A DNA stretch of 6,462 nucleotides from Pirellulaceae bacterium (GCA_020846515.1 JADLDX010000310.1:1-6462), one strand, 5' to 3'; counted from the first letter of the stretch, positions 1 through 6,425 are shown. The notes: a model not told the origin generated them from the sequence alone. Program-made: numbers and translations.

Positions 1-32
1 CGTACTAGATCTACCGTAGGCGTACTGAACAT
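1..32 (-). CDS. Possible 5' end of a following gene (perhaps the ABC ATPase partner), cut by the window edge
   Basis: An ATG on the minus strand at 32-30 opens a frame that stays open to the window edge and reads MFSTPTVDLV. It lies 72 bp downstream of the adaptor gene and points the same way. MacA-type adaptor genes are usually followed by a MacB-type ATP-binding gene, and a short leader followed by a 'VDLV'-like strand is compatible with the start of an ABC ATPase. Ten codons are too few to identify a family. No Shine-Dalgarno-like sequence is visible upstream, so this rests mainly on context and could be chance. Confidence 0.22.
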   Translation of the reverse strand, partial: MFSTPTVDLV

Positions 33-79
33 CAGGCGAGTGCGTACCGCAATGCGATACAGTAAGACCGAGTACGCCT
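18..79. repeat. 9-bp perfect inverted repeat downstream of the adaptor gene
   Basis: AGGCGTACT at 18-26 is the exact reverse complement of AGTACGCCT at 71-79, with 44 bases between the arms. The pair sits in the short gap after the adaptor stop codon, in a stretch rich in GTAC motifs. The loop is long and there is no T-run, so it does not look like a classical intrinsic terminator. It could be a weak secondary structure or a chance match. Confidence 0.35.
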
Positions 80-104
80 GCGGCTGACTGTTAAACGAGG
101 GTAC

Positions 105-1376
105 TTACTGCTTGGGCATTTCGGCGACTACGAGTGGATCATTTTCTTTGAGATCGCCGGATACCAGTTCGGTCGTGCGGTTGTCCGAGATACCGGTGGT
201 CACGGGCACGGCGCGCAGCAGGCCGTCGCGCGCGATCCAGACGTGACGAAGAGTGCGCTGTTTGGCCACTTCGGCCCGTTCAGCAGCCGAGCGATTCTGG
301 GTTTGATTGGATTGACTGGACTGGGCAGAGTTCAATTCCTCAATGCCATCCAGGATGGCGCGATCATCGGGATGGACCCATTCGCGCTTGGGGGGATAAA
401 ATCGCAAAGCCGCATTGGGAATCTTCAAAACGTTCTTCTTCTCCAGAATCTGAAACGACAGATTGGCGGTCATGCCAGGCAAAAGAGATAGATCTTTGTT
501 CGGTGACGCCACGATGACTGGGTAGGTGATGACGTTTTGCTTTTCCGTGCTGCTCAGACGAATCTGGAGAATCTTGCCTTCGTCGAAAACGCGATCTGCG
601 TAGGCATCGATGCTGAACCGTACCGGCTGATCCGTATCTCGTGCCGTGCGAATCAAACCGATATCTGCTTCGTCTACGGCCGCGTAGATATGCATCTGCT
701 CTTCCATGCGTGGGGCGACGATAAACAGCTCGGGCGTCTGAAACTGGGCGGCGATCGTTTGACCGACATCGACTTTGCGGTCGATGATGATGCCATCCAC
801 TGGCGAACGGATTTCGGTGTATTCGAGATTGGCTCGCGAATTGTCCAGGTTGGCTCGTGCCTGTTCGACAGCGGTTTTCGCAACGCTCAGTTCGGCCTCC
901 TGTACCATGCGATTGAACTTGAGTTGATCGACCTCCGTGGCTGAAATAAAGTCGGTGCTGCGTTTCTGTAATTCCAGCGCGCGACGTTCGTCGTTTCGGG
1001 CTTGTTGCAACTTCGCTTCGGCGCGAAGGACTTCCGCGGCGCGCGTTTGCATGAGCGCTTCGTCACGCTCGACAACGGGCTGGTAAATGCGAGGGTCGAT
1101 GCGAGCGAGCAGTTGGTCCTTTTTGACCCGATCGTTGAAGTCAACCAAGATCTCGGTAATCGGGCCGCTGGCCGTCGAGCCGACTGTCACGCGTTGGACA
1201 GGTTCGACCGTACCAGTGGCATTCACGTTTTGAATCAGGTCGCCACGCACTACGTTTTGATACCGAAAGATCGGCTGGTTGCGCTCACGCAAGTAAGCCG
1301 ATATCGGGAAATAGCTGCCTGTCAGAACGGCGACGGTGGCCGTCAGTATCAACAAGCCACGAATGGATCCACGCAT
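105..1376 (-). CDS. HlyD/MacA-family periplasmic adaptor subunit of an efflux transporter
   Basis: A 423-residue membrane-fusion protein expected to bridge an inner-membrane pump and an outer-membrane channel. Residues 7-27 form one hydrophobic anchor after a short Arg-containing N-terminus, which supports the ATG at 1376. The first biotinyl-lipoyl half-motif spans about 54-95 (ATGTVEP, then VTVGSTASGPITEI and the DRVKKDQLLARIDP stretch). An Ala/Glu/Arg-rich alpha-hairpin fills about 100-187, and the second lipoyl half follows at about 186-220 (YTEIRSPVDGIIIDRKV, VGQTI). A beta-barrel region runs about 225-312 and includes LLPGM (298-302). The C-terminal membrane-proximal domain begins near 315 and is interrupted at about 347-375 by a polar Ser/Gln/Asn/Glu-rich insert. 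The 'GTVEPVQRVTVGS' style resembles MacA-type ABC adaptors more than AcrA. No partner transporter is fully present; one may begin at the left edge. No strong ribosome binding site is visible. Family assignment is firm; substrate is unknown. Confidence 0.92.
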   Translation of the reverse strand: MRGSIRGLLILTATVAVLTGSYFPISAYLRERNQPIFRYQNVVRGDLIQNVNATGTVEPVQRVTVGSTASGPITEILVDFNDRVKKDQLLARIDPRIYQPVVERDEALMQTRAAEVLRAEAKLQQARNDERRALELQKRSTDFISATEVDQLKFNRMVQEAELSVAKTAVEQARANLDNSRANLEYTEIRSPVDGIIIDRKVDVGQTIAAQFQTPELFIVAPRMEEQMHIYAAVDEADIGLIRTARDTDQPVRFSIDAYADRVFDEGKILQIRLSSTEKQNVITYPVIVASPNKDLSLLPGMTANLSFQILEKKNVLKIPNAALRFYPPKREWVHPDDRAILDGIEELNSAQSSQSNQTQNRSAAERAEVAKQRTLRHVWIARDGLLRAVPVTTGISDNRTTELVSGDLKENDPLVVAEMPKQ

Positions 1377-1439
1377 AAGCGCACAGTCGACTTGGGTAAT
1401 TAATCAATGATCTCAAATTGCGGCCGCTATTTCTTAGAT

Positions 1440-1505
1440 ATTAGCCGTATTGGCGTTAGCCACGGTTTTCGCTGAAAAAACCGGGGCTAACGCCCAGCGG
1501 CTGAT
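1440..1505. repeat. 66-bp REP-like palindromic hairpin element, planctomycete style
   Basis: Three nested stems are visible. The outer stem pairs 1440-1447 (ATTAGCCG) with 1498-1505 (CGGCTGAT) and has one G-T wobble. The middle stem pairs 1452-1461 (GGCGTTAGCC) perfectly with 1485-1494 (GGCTAACGCC). The inner stem pairs 1463-1469 (CGGTTTT) with 1477-1483 (AAAACCG) around a 7-base loop. A 4/3-base internal loop and one A/G mismatch separate the stems. The element lies between the stop of the unknown minus-strand gene and the start of the adaptor gene. Its size, strong dyad and intergenic position fit a repetitive extragenic palindrome. I recall near-identical cores dispersed in Pirellulaceae genomes, but only one copy is in this window. 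It might also end transcription of the unknown gene, although no T-run follows it on the minus strand. Confidence 0.8.
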
Positions 1506-1537
1506 TCAACGTGGCGCTGTCCAACTAACATCCTATT

Positions 1538-1618
1538 CGCTGGCCCCGGGATTGTCTTGCCGACGCTCTATTTTATGCCTGGTTAAGTTCATGCCGGGTT
1601 ATGGCCAAACGGCCAGCG
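1538..1618. repeat. Imperfect inverted repeat with internal small hairpin, 3' of the unknown gene
   Basis: CGCTGGCC at 1538-1545 is the exact reverse complement of GGCCAGCG at 1611-1618. Inside it, CCGG at 1546-1549 can also pair with CCGG at 1594-1597. A competing local hairpin, TGGCC-AAAC-GGCCA, lies at 1602-1615, starting 12 bases beyond the minus-strand stop of the unknown gene. Either fold could lie in the 3' end of that transcript. There is no T-run, so a terminator call is not supported. Together with the REP-like element it accounts for most of the 251-bp gap between the two minus-strand genes; I see no coding signal in that gap. Confidence 0.4.
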
Positions 1619-1627
1619 CGGGCCGGA

Positions 1628-3334
1628 TCAGGGGTTAAACGTACGGAGCAGTTTGCGGCCGCGATAGATGGCTAGGACCAGATCGGGCGTGATGCTCGTA
1701 GGACGGTTATCCATGGGGTAGGCCAGCGTCTCTAAACCATCGCTGATGACGCACCACTGCCGGTCGTCTCGCGTGCCGACGGCCAGGACGGCTCGCTCAC
1801 CAAAAAAGAACGTCAACGCCAGAGGCTGTAACTCTTCGATACCGTCGTTAGTCGGTTCGTCCAGCAAGCGTTGGGCTTCGTCAAGCTGCACAGTGTTGAA
1901 CCTGGCGGTGGGTACTTCATAGATATCCTCATGCTCGGCATGCCAACCAGCAAACATTGCGTAGACATCGTCCAGATCAAAGTCGCGTAAATCGGTCTGA
2001 AACGCGTACACCAAGGGCCCGGCGATGATCAAATTGCTCAGTTCGCCTGCCGCGAAATGATAGGTAAAGCGAAATAAAACGCATTGCTGGGGCTCTTCGT
2101 AGCTGGGCCAATATTGAGTTCTTTGGTCAATGATTTCCAGCTCCGCCGGCGGGACGCCGAAGCGTTGCGGATCGGCCAGCCAACTGACCACCTCGGCTTC
2201 GGCTAATGCCACAGGCTCGCGCCACTGGGCCAGTTGCGGCTCCTCGATGTCGAGTTCTTCGACATACGCCAGGGCTCGCAGACGCGATGCCGGATCGTTG
2301 ACTAACTCTAGCAGGCGTTGCTTGCCATTGGCAAAGCCCAGTCGAGCCAGAGCGCCGGCCGCTTCGGTCTGGATGCGCCGATGCGAAAGTCCTAAGGCTT
2401 GATTGAGCTGTCCCTCGGCCTGGCGGTCGTTGATCAAGCCCAGCGTATCGCATAGGGAAACCGTCAGCGCGATCGCGTTGCTGAGCACGCGCTGAATCGT
2501 GGCCACATCATTCCCAAACTGCGTGGGGTTTTCCTCTAAGCGCGACAATCGCCCGACGGTATCACTAAGCAACTGTCGCAGTCGAGGTGCATTGGCGGCC
2601 AGGGGATGCTGGGCCAGCTTACCCTTGCGGAGTGAATGGCCAGCCAGGTCCAGCAGTGGCCCCAGCAACTGCCATCGCCAAACGTCTTCGCCCATAACTT
2701 GGTAAAAATGGGCTAGCCCGGCCGGTGCCCATTGGAACAAAGGACTGAGCGCGACCGCCACACTGGGTTCGTCGTCCAGGCCTGATTGCTTTAGGAATTC
2801 TCCCATGACCGTCAGCGAATGCGAGTCACCCTGGGCGGCCAAGATTTGCAGGCAATGCGCGGCGGCCGTCGGACTCAGGCCCACCAGTTCAGCGGCCAAA
2901 TCACTGAGCAACTCGGGCGTCACAATCCAGTTGGATTCCCCAGCCTCTTCTGCCTCAAAGGAGCCTGATTGAGTTGAGCCGTTTTGAGTTTCGTTCTCCA
3001 AACGCAAGCGAAGCGTTCGAGCGGCGGTGGCTTGCAGCAGCAGGCGCAGACGCACGATGGCTGGGCTGCTGGCCCGCACCGGGGCCGCGTTGGAGTCGGG
3101 CGTTGGGTCGAGCCCTGAATCAAACTCTGAAGTCTCAGGCTCTGGCGATTCGGACGAATCGGTCTCATCGCCGAGCAAATCGGTGGTGGTCAGGAGCAGT
3201 TCGAGTAGTTCTTCGATTTGAGCAGCGGTGGCCGAGACCAGTGCTTCGCTTAGGGCGGGTGGCAAACGCTGGTCCCGCGCATGAACCACCCAATCGGCGG
3301 CTAGCTGAGGCCAGGAGTCATTTGCATTTTCCAT
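1628..3334 (-). CDS. Uncharacterised HEAT-like helical-repeat protein with a distinctive C-terminal domain
   Basis: I do not recognise a named family. The product is 568 residues, with no signal peptide and no membrane segment, so it is probably cytoplasmic. Residues 1-52 are helical. Residues 55-90 are an acidic, Ser/Pro-rich linker, and a second polar linker spans about 113-135. Residues 137-385 are Leu/Ala-rich helices; the 305-362 stretch (LNQALGLSHRRIQTEAAGAL, then LLELVNDPASRLRALAYVEE) looks most like HEAT repeats. The last ~180 residues are different: richer in aromatics and beta-like, with QRTQYWPSYEEP (404-415), IIAGPLVYAF (436-445) and MFAGWHAEHEDIYE (460-473). I chose the ATG at 3334 over the in-frame ATG at 3391 because GGGGA lies 9 bases upstream, and because the earlier codon falls inside a palindrome with no ribosome binding site. 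It is divergent from the helicase. A scaffold or protein-binding role is inference only. Confidence 0.82.
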   Translation of the reverse strand: MENANDSWPQLAADWVVHARDQRLPPALSEALVSATAAQIEELLELLLTTTDLLGDETDSSESPEPETSEFDSGLDPTPDSNAAPVRASSPAIVRLRLLLQATAARTLRLRLENETQNGSTQSGSFEAEEAGESNWIVTPELLSDLAAELVGLSPTAAAHCLQILAAQGDSHSLTVMGEFLKQSGLDDEPSVAVALSPLFQWAPAGLAHFYQVMGEDVWRWQLLGPLLDLAGHSLRKGKLAQHPLAANAPRLRQLLSDTVGRLSRLEENPTQFGNDVATIQRVLSNAIALTVSLCDTLGLINDRQAEGQLNQALGLSHRRIQTEAAGALARLGFANGKQRLLELVNDPASRLRALAYVEELDIEEPQLAQWREPVALAEAEVVSWLADPQRFGVPPAELEIIDQRTQYWPSYEEPQQCVLFRFTYHFAAGELSNLIIAGPLVYAFQTDLRDFDLDDVYAMFAGWHAEHEDIYEVPTARFNTVQLDEAQRLLDEPTNDGIEELQPLALTFFFGERAVLAVGTRDDRQWCVISDGLETLAYPMDNRPTSITPDLVLAIYRGRKLLRTFNP

Positions 3335-3423
3335 GAAAAAAAGTCCCCAATTGCAATCTGGTCGTGGTAGGCTGACAATGGGATAAACCATTAGTCAGAA
3401 GTTCAGGTCACCAAACGAAGTCT
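3335..3423. promoter_or_regulatory. Divergent intergenic promoter region between the unknown gene and the helicase
   Basis: This 89-bp gap must carry promoters in both directions. On the minus strand, TTGTCA (3378-3373) and TGCAAT (3355-3350) are separated by 17 bases and resemble a weak sigma70-type -35/-10 pair. They would give a very short leader for the gene starting at 3334. On the plus strand, GATAAA (3382-3387) is -10-like but has no good -35. Planctomycete promoter consensus is poorly known, so these elements are tentative; the divergent arrangement itself is clear. Confidence 0.4.
3372..3398. promoter_or_regulatory. 27-bp near-perfect palindrome, candidate operator
   Basis: CTGACAATGG (3372-3381) pairs with CCATTAGTCAG (3388-3398) over 10 base pairs with a single bulged A at 3393 and a GATAAA spacer. 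It sits in the divergent gap, overlaps the tentative -35 of the minus-strand gene and the -10-like GATAAA of the plus strand, and ends 25 bases before the helicase GTG. A dyad in this position fits a regulator binding site. On the helicase mRNA it could instead fold as a leader hairpin. No regulator gene is adjacent. Confidence 0.45.
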
Positions 3424-5085
3424 GTGGCCTCAGTTTTACACGGAACAATCAACAGGGAAAATCTCTTAACAGTGGATGCTGCAAACGGAAGGGAAATAAC
3501 TTCTTTCGATCAGTTGGATTTGTCGCCTATCATGCTGCGCTCTTTGCGCCGCGCGGGTTATGAAACGCCAACTTCGATTCAAGCTCAGGTGATCCCGCCT
3601 GCTTTAGAGAGTCTGGATATTGTAGGTCAGGCCCGTACTGGTACCGGCAAGACAGCCGCGTTCGGCATTCCTATTTTGGAAATGCTGGACCCATTATCTG
3701 AAACGCGTTATCCGCAAGCGCTGATTCTCGTGCCTACGCGCGAGTTGGCCGAACAGGTTCATCAAGAAATCGTCAAGCTGGCTTGGGGATGTCCAACGGC
3801 ATCCGTGGTGATGGCCGGTGGCAAACATATGCGGCAGCAGTTGGACATGTTGGCCAAAGGCGTGCAGTTGATCGTGGGCACTCCCGGTCGCGTGCTGGAC
3901 CATATCGGTCGGCGTACGATGCGACTGGATGACATCTGGTGCCTGGTGTTGGATGAAGCCGATCGCATGTTGGATATTGGCTTCCGCCCGGCCATCGAGC
4001 GTATTCTGCGGGCGTGTCCGACCGATCGGCAAACCATGTTGCTCAGCGCGACCATGCCGCCGGCTATTGAAAAGCTGAGCGAACGCTACCTGCAGAATCC
4101 GACGCGCATCAATTGTTCGCAGTCGCAAGTCTCAGGCGATTCGATCGAGCAACGCTACTTTACGGTACGGCAAGATGATAAGTTCCCGCTGCTGCTTTCG
4201 CTGCTGAAGCGCGAGAAGCCTCGGCAAGTGATCATTTTCTGTCGTACTAAACGCGGCACCGATCGTCTGCATCGCGCGATCCAGATGGAAAGCAAACGCA
4301 TTTCTGAGTTGTCCTACATGCGCATGGCATGTATCCACGGCGACATGAATCAGCGCGATCGCGATCGCGTGTTCAACAGCCTGCGAGCCGGCGAGTTGAA
4401 TCTGTTGGTAGCCACCGACGTGGTCGGACGTGGGATCGACGTGTCCACAGTTTCTCACATCATCAATTACGATATCCCGCTGGATTGCGATGACTATGTG
4501 CATCGCGTTGGTCGGACGGGACGCATGGGTCGCGAAGGTATCGCGTTCACGTTTGTGACCGCTGCCGAAGGTCAACAACTGACGGCCATCGAACTAAACA
4601 TCAATCGCTTGCTGATTCGCGATAGTCTGGATGGCCCGGCTGCCTCGCTCTCGACTGGCTCTGGTAAATCAGCAGCTGGTGAGTCGGCAAGTGGCGAGCC
4701 TATTTTTGCCCAACCGGTTGGTGGTGAGCGGTCTTTGGCCCAGCTGCCTGAAGTTTTGGCTACCTTTGACGCCAAAGCGGCCGCAGCGGCGCGACGGGCT
4801 GCGTCCTTGCAGGCGGCCGAACTAGTGGCTCAACAAGCCGCCGCTCGACGCTCAGCCTTTGGGCAAGGCGTGTTTGCCGAACTTGAGGACGGCGGCTCAA
4901 GCGGCTCGGACAACGCTCATGACAATGGCGATGCGGTTGGCGTTGATTCAACCCAGGGTGAAGGCAATGGAAGCGTCTCTGGCGAGTCGGCGACCGACGC
5001 CCCCAAACCCAAGCGTCGCAAACTCTTTCCGATGAAGCGGCGCACTAACGAACGTTTGGCCAGACTCTCTGGCAACAAAGAATAA
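3424..5085 (+). CDS. DEAD-box ATP-dependent RNA helicase with long low-complexity C-terminal tail
   Basis: A 553-residue cytoplasmic enzyme predicted to use ATP to unwind or remodel RNA duplexes, as in ribosome assembly, mRNA turnover or cold adaptation. The core is complete. It has a Q-motif region (F28, then PTSIQ 49-53), motif I ARTGTGKT (70-77), Ia PTREL (104-108), GG (132-133), TPGR (153-156), DEAD (177-180), SAT (208-210), IIFCRTK (270-276), HGDMNQRDRD (305-314), ATDVVGRGIDV (330-340) and HRVGRTGR (360-367). The segment between IIFCRTK and HGD is several residues longer than usual. After about residue 400 the tail is Gly/Ser-rich, then Ala-rich (449-474), acidic/Gly-rich (485-525) and basic at the end (528-547, PKPKRRK). 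The start is GTG at 3424, since an in-frame stop lies upstream with no ATG between. GTG at 3472 is an alternative and would remove 16 residues ahead of the Q-motif. Tail type fits RhlE/CsdA-like enzymes but does not fix orthology. Confidence 0.95.
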   Translation: MASVLHGTINRENLLTVDAANGREITSFDQLDLSPIMLRSLRRAGYETPTSIQAQVIPPALESLDIVGQARTGTGKTAAFGIPILEMLDPLSETRYPQALILVPTRELAEQVHQEIVKLAWGCPTASVVMAGGKHMRQQLDMLAKGVQLIVGTPGRVLDHIGRRTMRLDDIWCLVLDEADRMLDIGFRPAIERILRACPTDRQTMLLSATMPPAIEKLSERYLQNPTRINCSQSQVSGDSIEQRYFTVRQDDKFPLLLSLLKREKPRQVIIFCRTKRGTDRLHRAIQMESKRISELSYMRMACIHGDMNQRDRDRVFNSLRAGELNLLVATDVVGRGIDVSTVSHIINYDIPLDCDDYVHRVGRTGRMGREGIAFTFVTAAEGQQLTAIELNINRLLIRDSLDGPAASLSTGSGKSAAGESASGEPIFAQPVGGERSLAQLPEVLATFDAKAAAAARRAASLQAAELVAQQAAARRSAFGQGVFAELEDGGSSGSDNAHDNGDAVGVDSTQGEGNGSVSGESATDAPKPKRRKLFPMKRRTNERLARLSGNKE

Positions 5086-5099
5086 CCAGCGAGTAGAAC

Positions 5100-6425
5100 G
5101 TGACAGCAGCAGCCGGCTCGGGCGGTCTACCACTGCATATCAAGATTTTGATAGGGTTAGTGATCGGCGCTCTGCTGGGCGTGACGGCTAATTTTTTGGC
5201 TGCTCAATCGCCGGAAGTGGCGGTGTGGGTGCGCTGGCTGGCCAAAGACCTTATCGAACCGCTGGGTAAGGTGTTCTTGCGGCTGGTCATCATGGTCGTC
5301 GTGCCGCTGGTCGTTTCGGCGCTGATCTTGGGGATTCTCGAGTTAGGCGATTTGCGGCACCTGGGGCGCGTGGGTCTACGCACGCTGGGCTACACAGTAA
5401 TTATGTCGTTGGCCAGCGTATTCATCGGCGTGGGGCTGGTGAACCTATTTAAGCCCGGAAGTAGCTTGCCGCCTGAGAAGCAGGCTCAACTGCGCGAGCA
5501 ATATGGGGCCGATGCGGCCCTGGCCGTAACGAAATCCAAAGCGGCCAAGACATGGCAACAGACGTTGCTGGACATGTTGCCTGACAACCCATTGCAGGAG
5601 ATGGCCGGAGCGGTCGATGGCAGCAGCAAAGGCAACGGCATGTTGGCCGTGATGTTCTTCTCATTGATTGTAGGTGTAGCGCTGACATTAACGCGAGAAC
5701 GGACTGGCCCGTTGATCGGCGTCTTAGAAGGTCTGTTTGATGTATCGATGACCATCATCGGTTTTGCCATGATGTTAGCACCGCTGGGCGTGGGGTGTTT
5801 GATCTTTGCCATTACTGCCACGGTCGGATTGGATATCTTGCAGACGTTACTCTGGTTTGTATGCACAGTCATTTTGGGACTGGCGCTGCAGATGTTTGTC
5901 ATTTATTCCTTGATGCTCTATTTTGTAGCCAAGGTATCTCCGGTGCGGTTCTTTCGCGATGCTCGCGAAGCCATCTTTACCGCCTTTGGAACCAGTAGTT
6001 CCAACGCGACATTACCGACAGCGCTGCGGGTTGCCAAAGAGAAGTTGAATCTAAGGCCTGAGGTGTCGCAGTTTGTACTCACGGTTGGCTCAACGGCCAA
6101 TCAAAACGGTACGGCGCTGTTCGAAGGCGTGGTCGTATTGTTTTTGGCTCAGGTCTTTGGCATTGAACTGGGACTGTTTCAGCAGGTCGTGGTGGTGTTG
6201 ATGTCCATCTTGGCAGGCGTTGGTACAGCCGGCGTACCGGGGGGCTCGATTCCCATGATTGTCATTGTCATGGGGCAGGTTGGCGTGCCGCCGGAAGGCA
6301 TTGCCGTCATTCTGGGTGTAGATCGCATTCTTGATATGTGCCGTACGACGCTGAATGTGACGGGCGATCTGGTGTTGGCCACCTGCGTATCGAAGAGCGA
6401 AGACCGGGTAGTGCCGGTAGTGTAA
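5100..6425 (+). CDS. Dicarboxylate/amino acid:cation symporter (DAACS/SLC1 family) with altered sodium-site residues
   Basis: A 441-residue inner-membrane secondary transporter of the GltPh/GltP/DctA fold, predicted to import acidic amino acids or C4-dicarboxylates with cations. Hydrophobic helices run from about residue 13 to 428. Re-entrant loop HP1 carries TSSSNATLP (298-306). TM7 carries NQNGT (334-338) where the family has NMDGT. HP2 carries GTAGVPGGS (375-383), and TM8 carries VDRILDMCRTTLNVTGD (407-423). D408, D412, R415, N419 and D423 match GltPh D390, D394, R397, N401 and D405; the Arg and its Asp partner usually read an acidic side chain. GltPh Na3 ligands D312, T92 and Y89 appear as N336, M102 and T99. 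A polar insert of about 10 residues sits at 120-150. GTG at 5100 is chosen because TM1 begins almost at once; no strong ribosome binding site is visible. The start is 14 bp after the helicase stop, so the two may be cotranscribed. Confidence 0.94.
   Translation: MTAAAGSGGLPLHIKILIGLVIGALLGVTANFLAAQSPEVAVWVRWLAKDLIEPLGKVFLRLVIMVVVPLVVSALILGILELGDLRHLGRVGLRTLGYTVIMSLASVFIGVGLVNLFKPGSSLPPEKQAQLREQYGADAALAVTKSKAAKTWQQTLLDMLPDNPLQEMAGAVDGSSKGNGMLAVMFFSLIVGVALTLTRERTGPLIGVLEGLFDVSMTIIGFAMMLAPLGVGCLIFAITATVGLDILQTLLWFVCTVILGLALQMFVIYSLMLYFVAKVSPVRFFRDAREAIFTAFGTSSSNATLPTALRVAKEKLNLRPEVSQFVLTVGSTANQNGTALFEGVVVLFLAQVFGIELGLFQQVVVVLMSILAGVGTAGVPGGSIPMIVIVMGQVGVPPEGIAVILGVDRILDMCRTTLNVTGDLVLATCVSKSEDRVVPVV

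Noticed and set aside
537..944. 135-codon plus-strand open frame inside the adaptor gene
   Set aside because: It lies antisense to a clearly coding adaptor sequence with intact domain order. Its translation shows no recognisable domain, so it is a shadow frame.
1602..1615. Short hairpin TGGCC-AAAC-GGCCA as an intrinsic terminator of the unknown gene
   Set aside because: The stem is only 5 bp and no T-run follows on the minus strand.
1450..1638. 62-codon plus-strand open frame across the intergenic region
   Set aside because: It starts inside the REP-like palindrome, has no ribosome binding site and no recognisable motif. The palindromes explain the region better.
1421..1665. Two GCGGCCGC (NotI) sites, near 1421 and 1655, as cloning artefacts or boundaries
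   Set aside because: One lies within the coding sequence of the unknown gene and both flanks look native. In DNA of this GC content two such sites can occur by chance.
3335..3391. 19-residue N-terminal extension of the unknown protein from the ATG at 3391
   Set aside because: That ATG lies within the dyad and no ribosome binding site precedes it. The ATG at 3334 has GGGGA 9 bases upstream and starts a plausible helical N-terminus. The longer form cannot be excluded.
3694..4128. 144-codon minus-strand frame opposite the helicase
   Set aside because: It overlaps conserved helicase motifs Ia to III on the other strand. The product is His/Gln/Arg-rich, as expected from antisense reading.
4132..4578. 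148-codon minus-strand frame opposite helicase domain 2
   Set aside because: It is fully antisense to motifs IV-VI and has no recognisable family or start signal.
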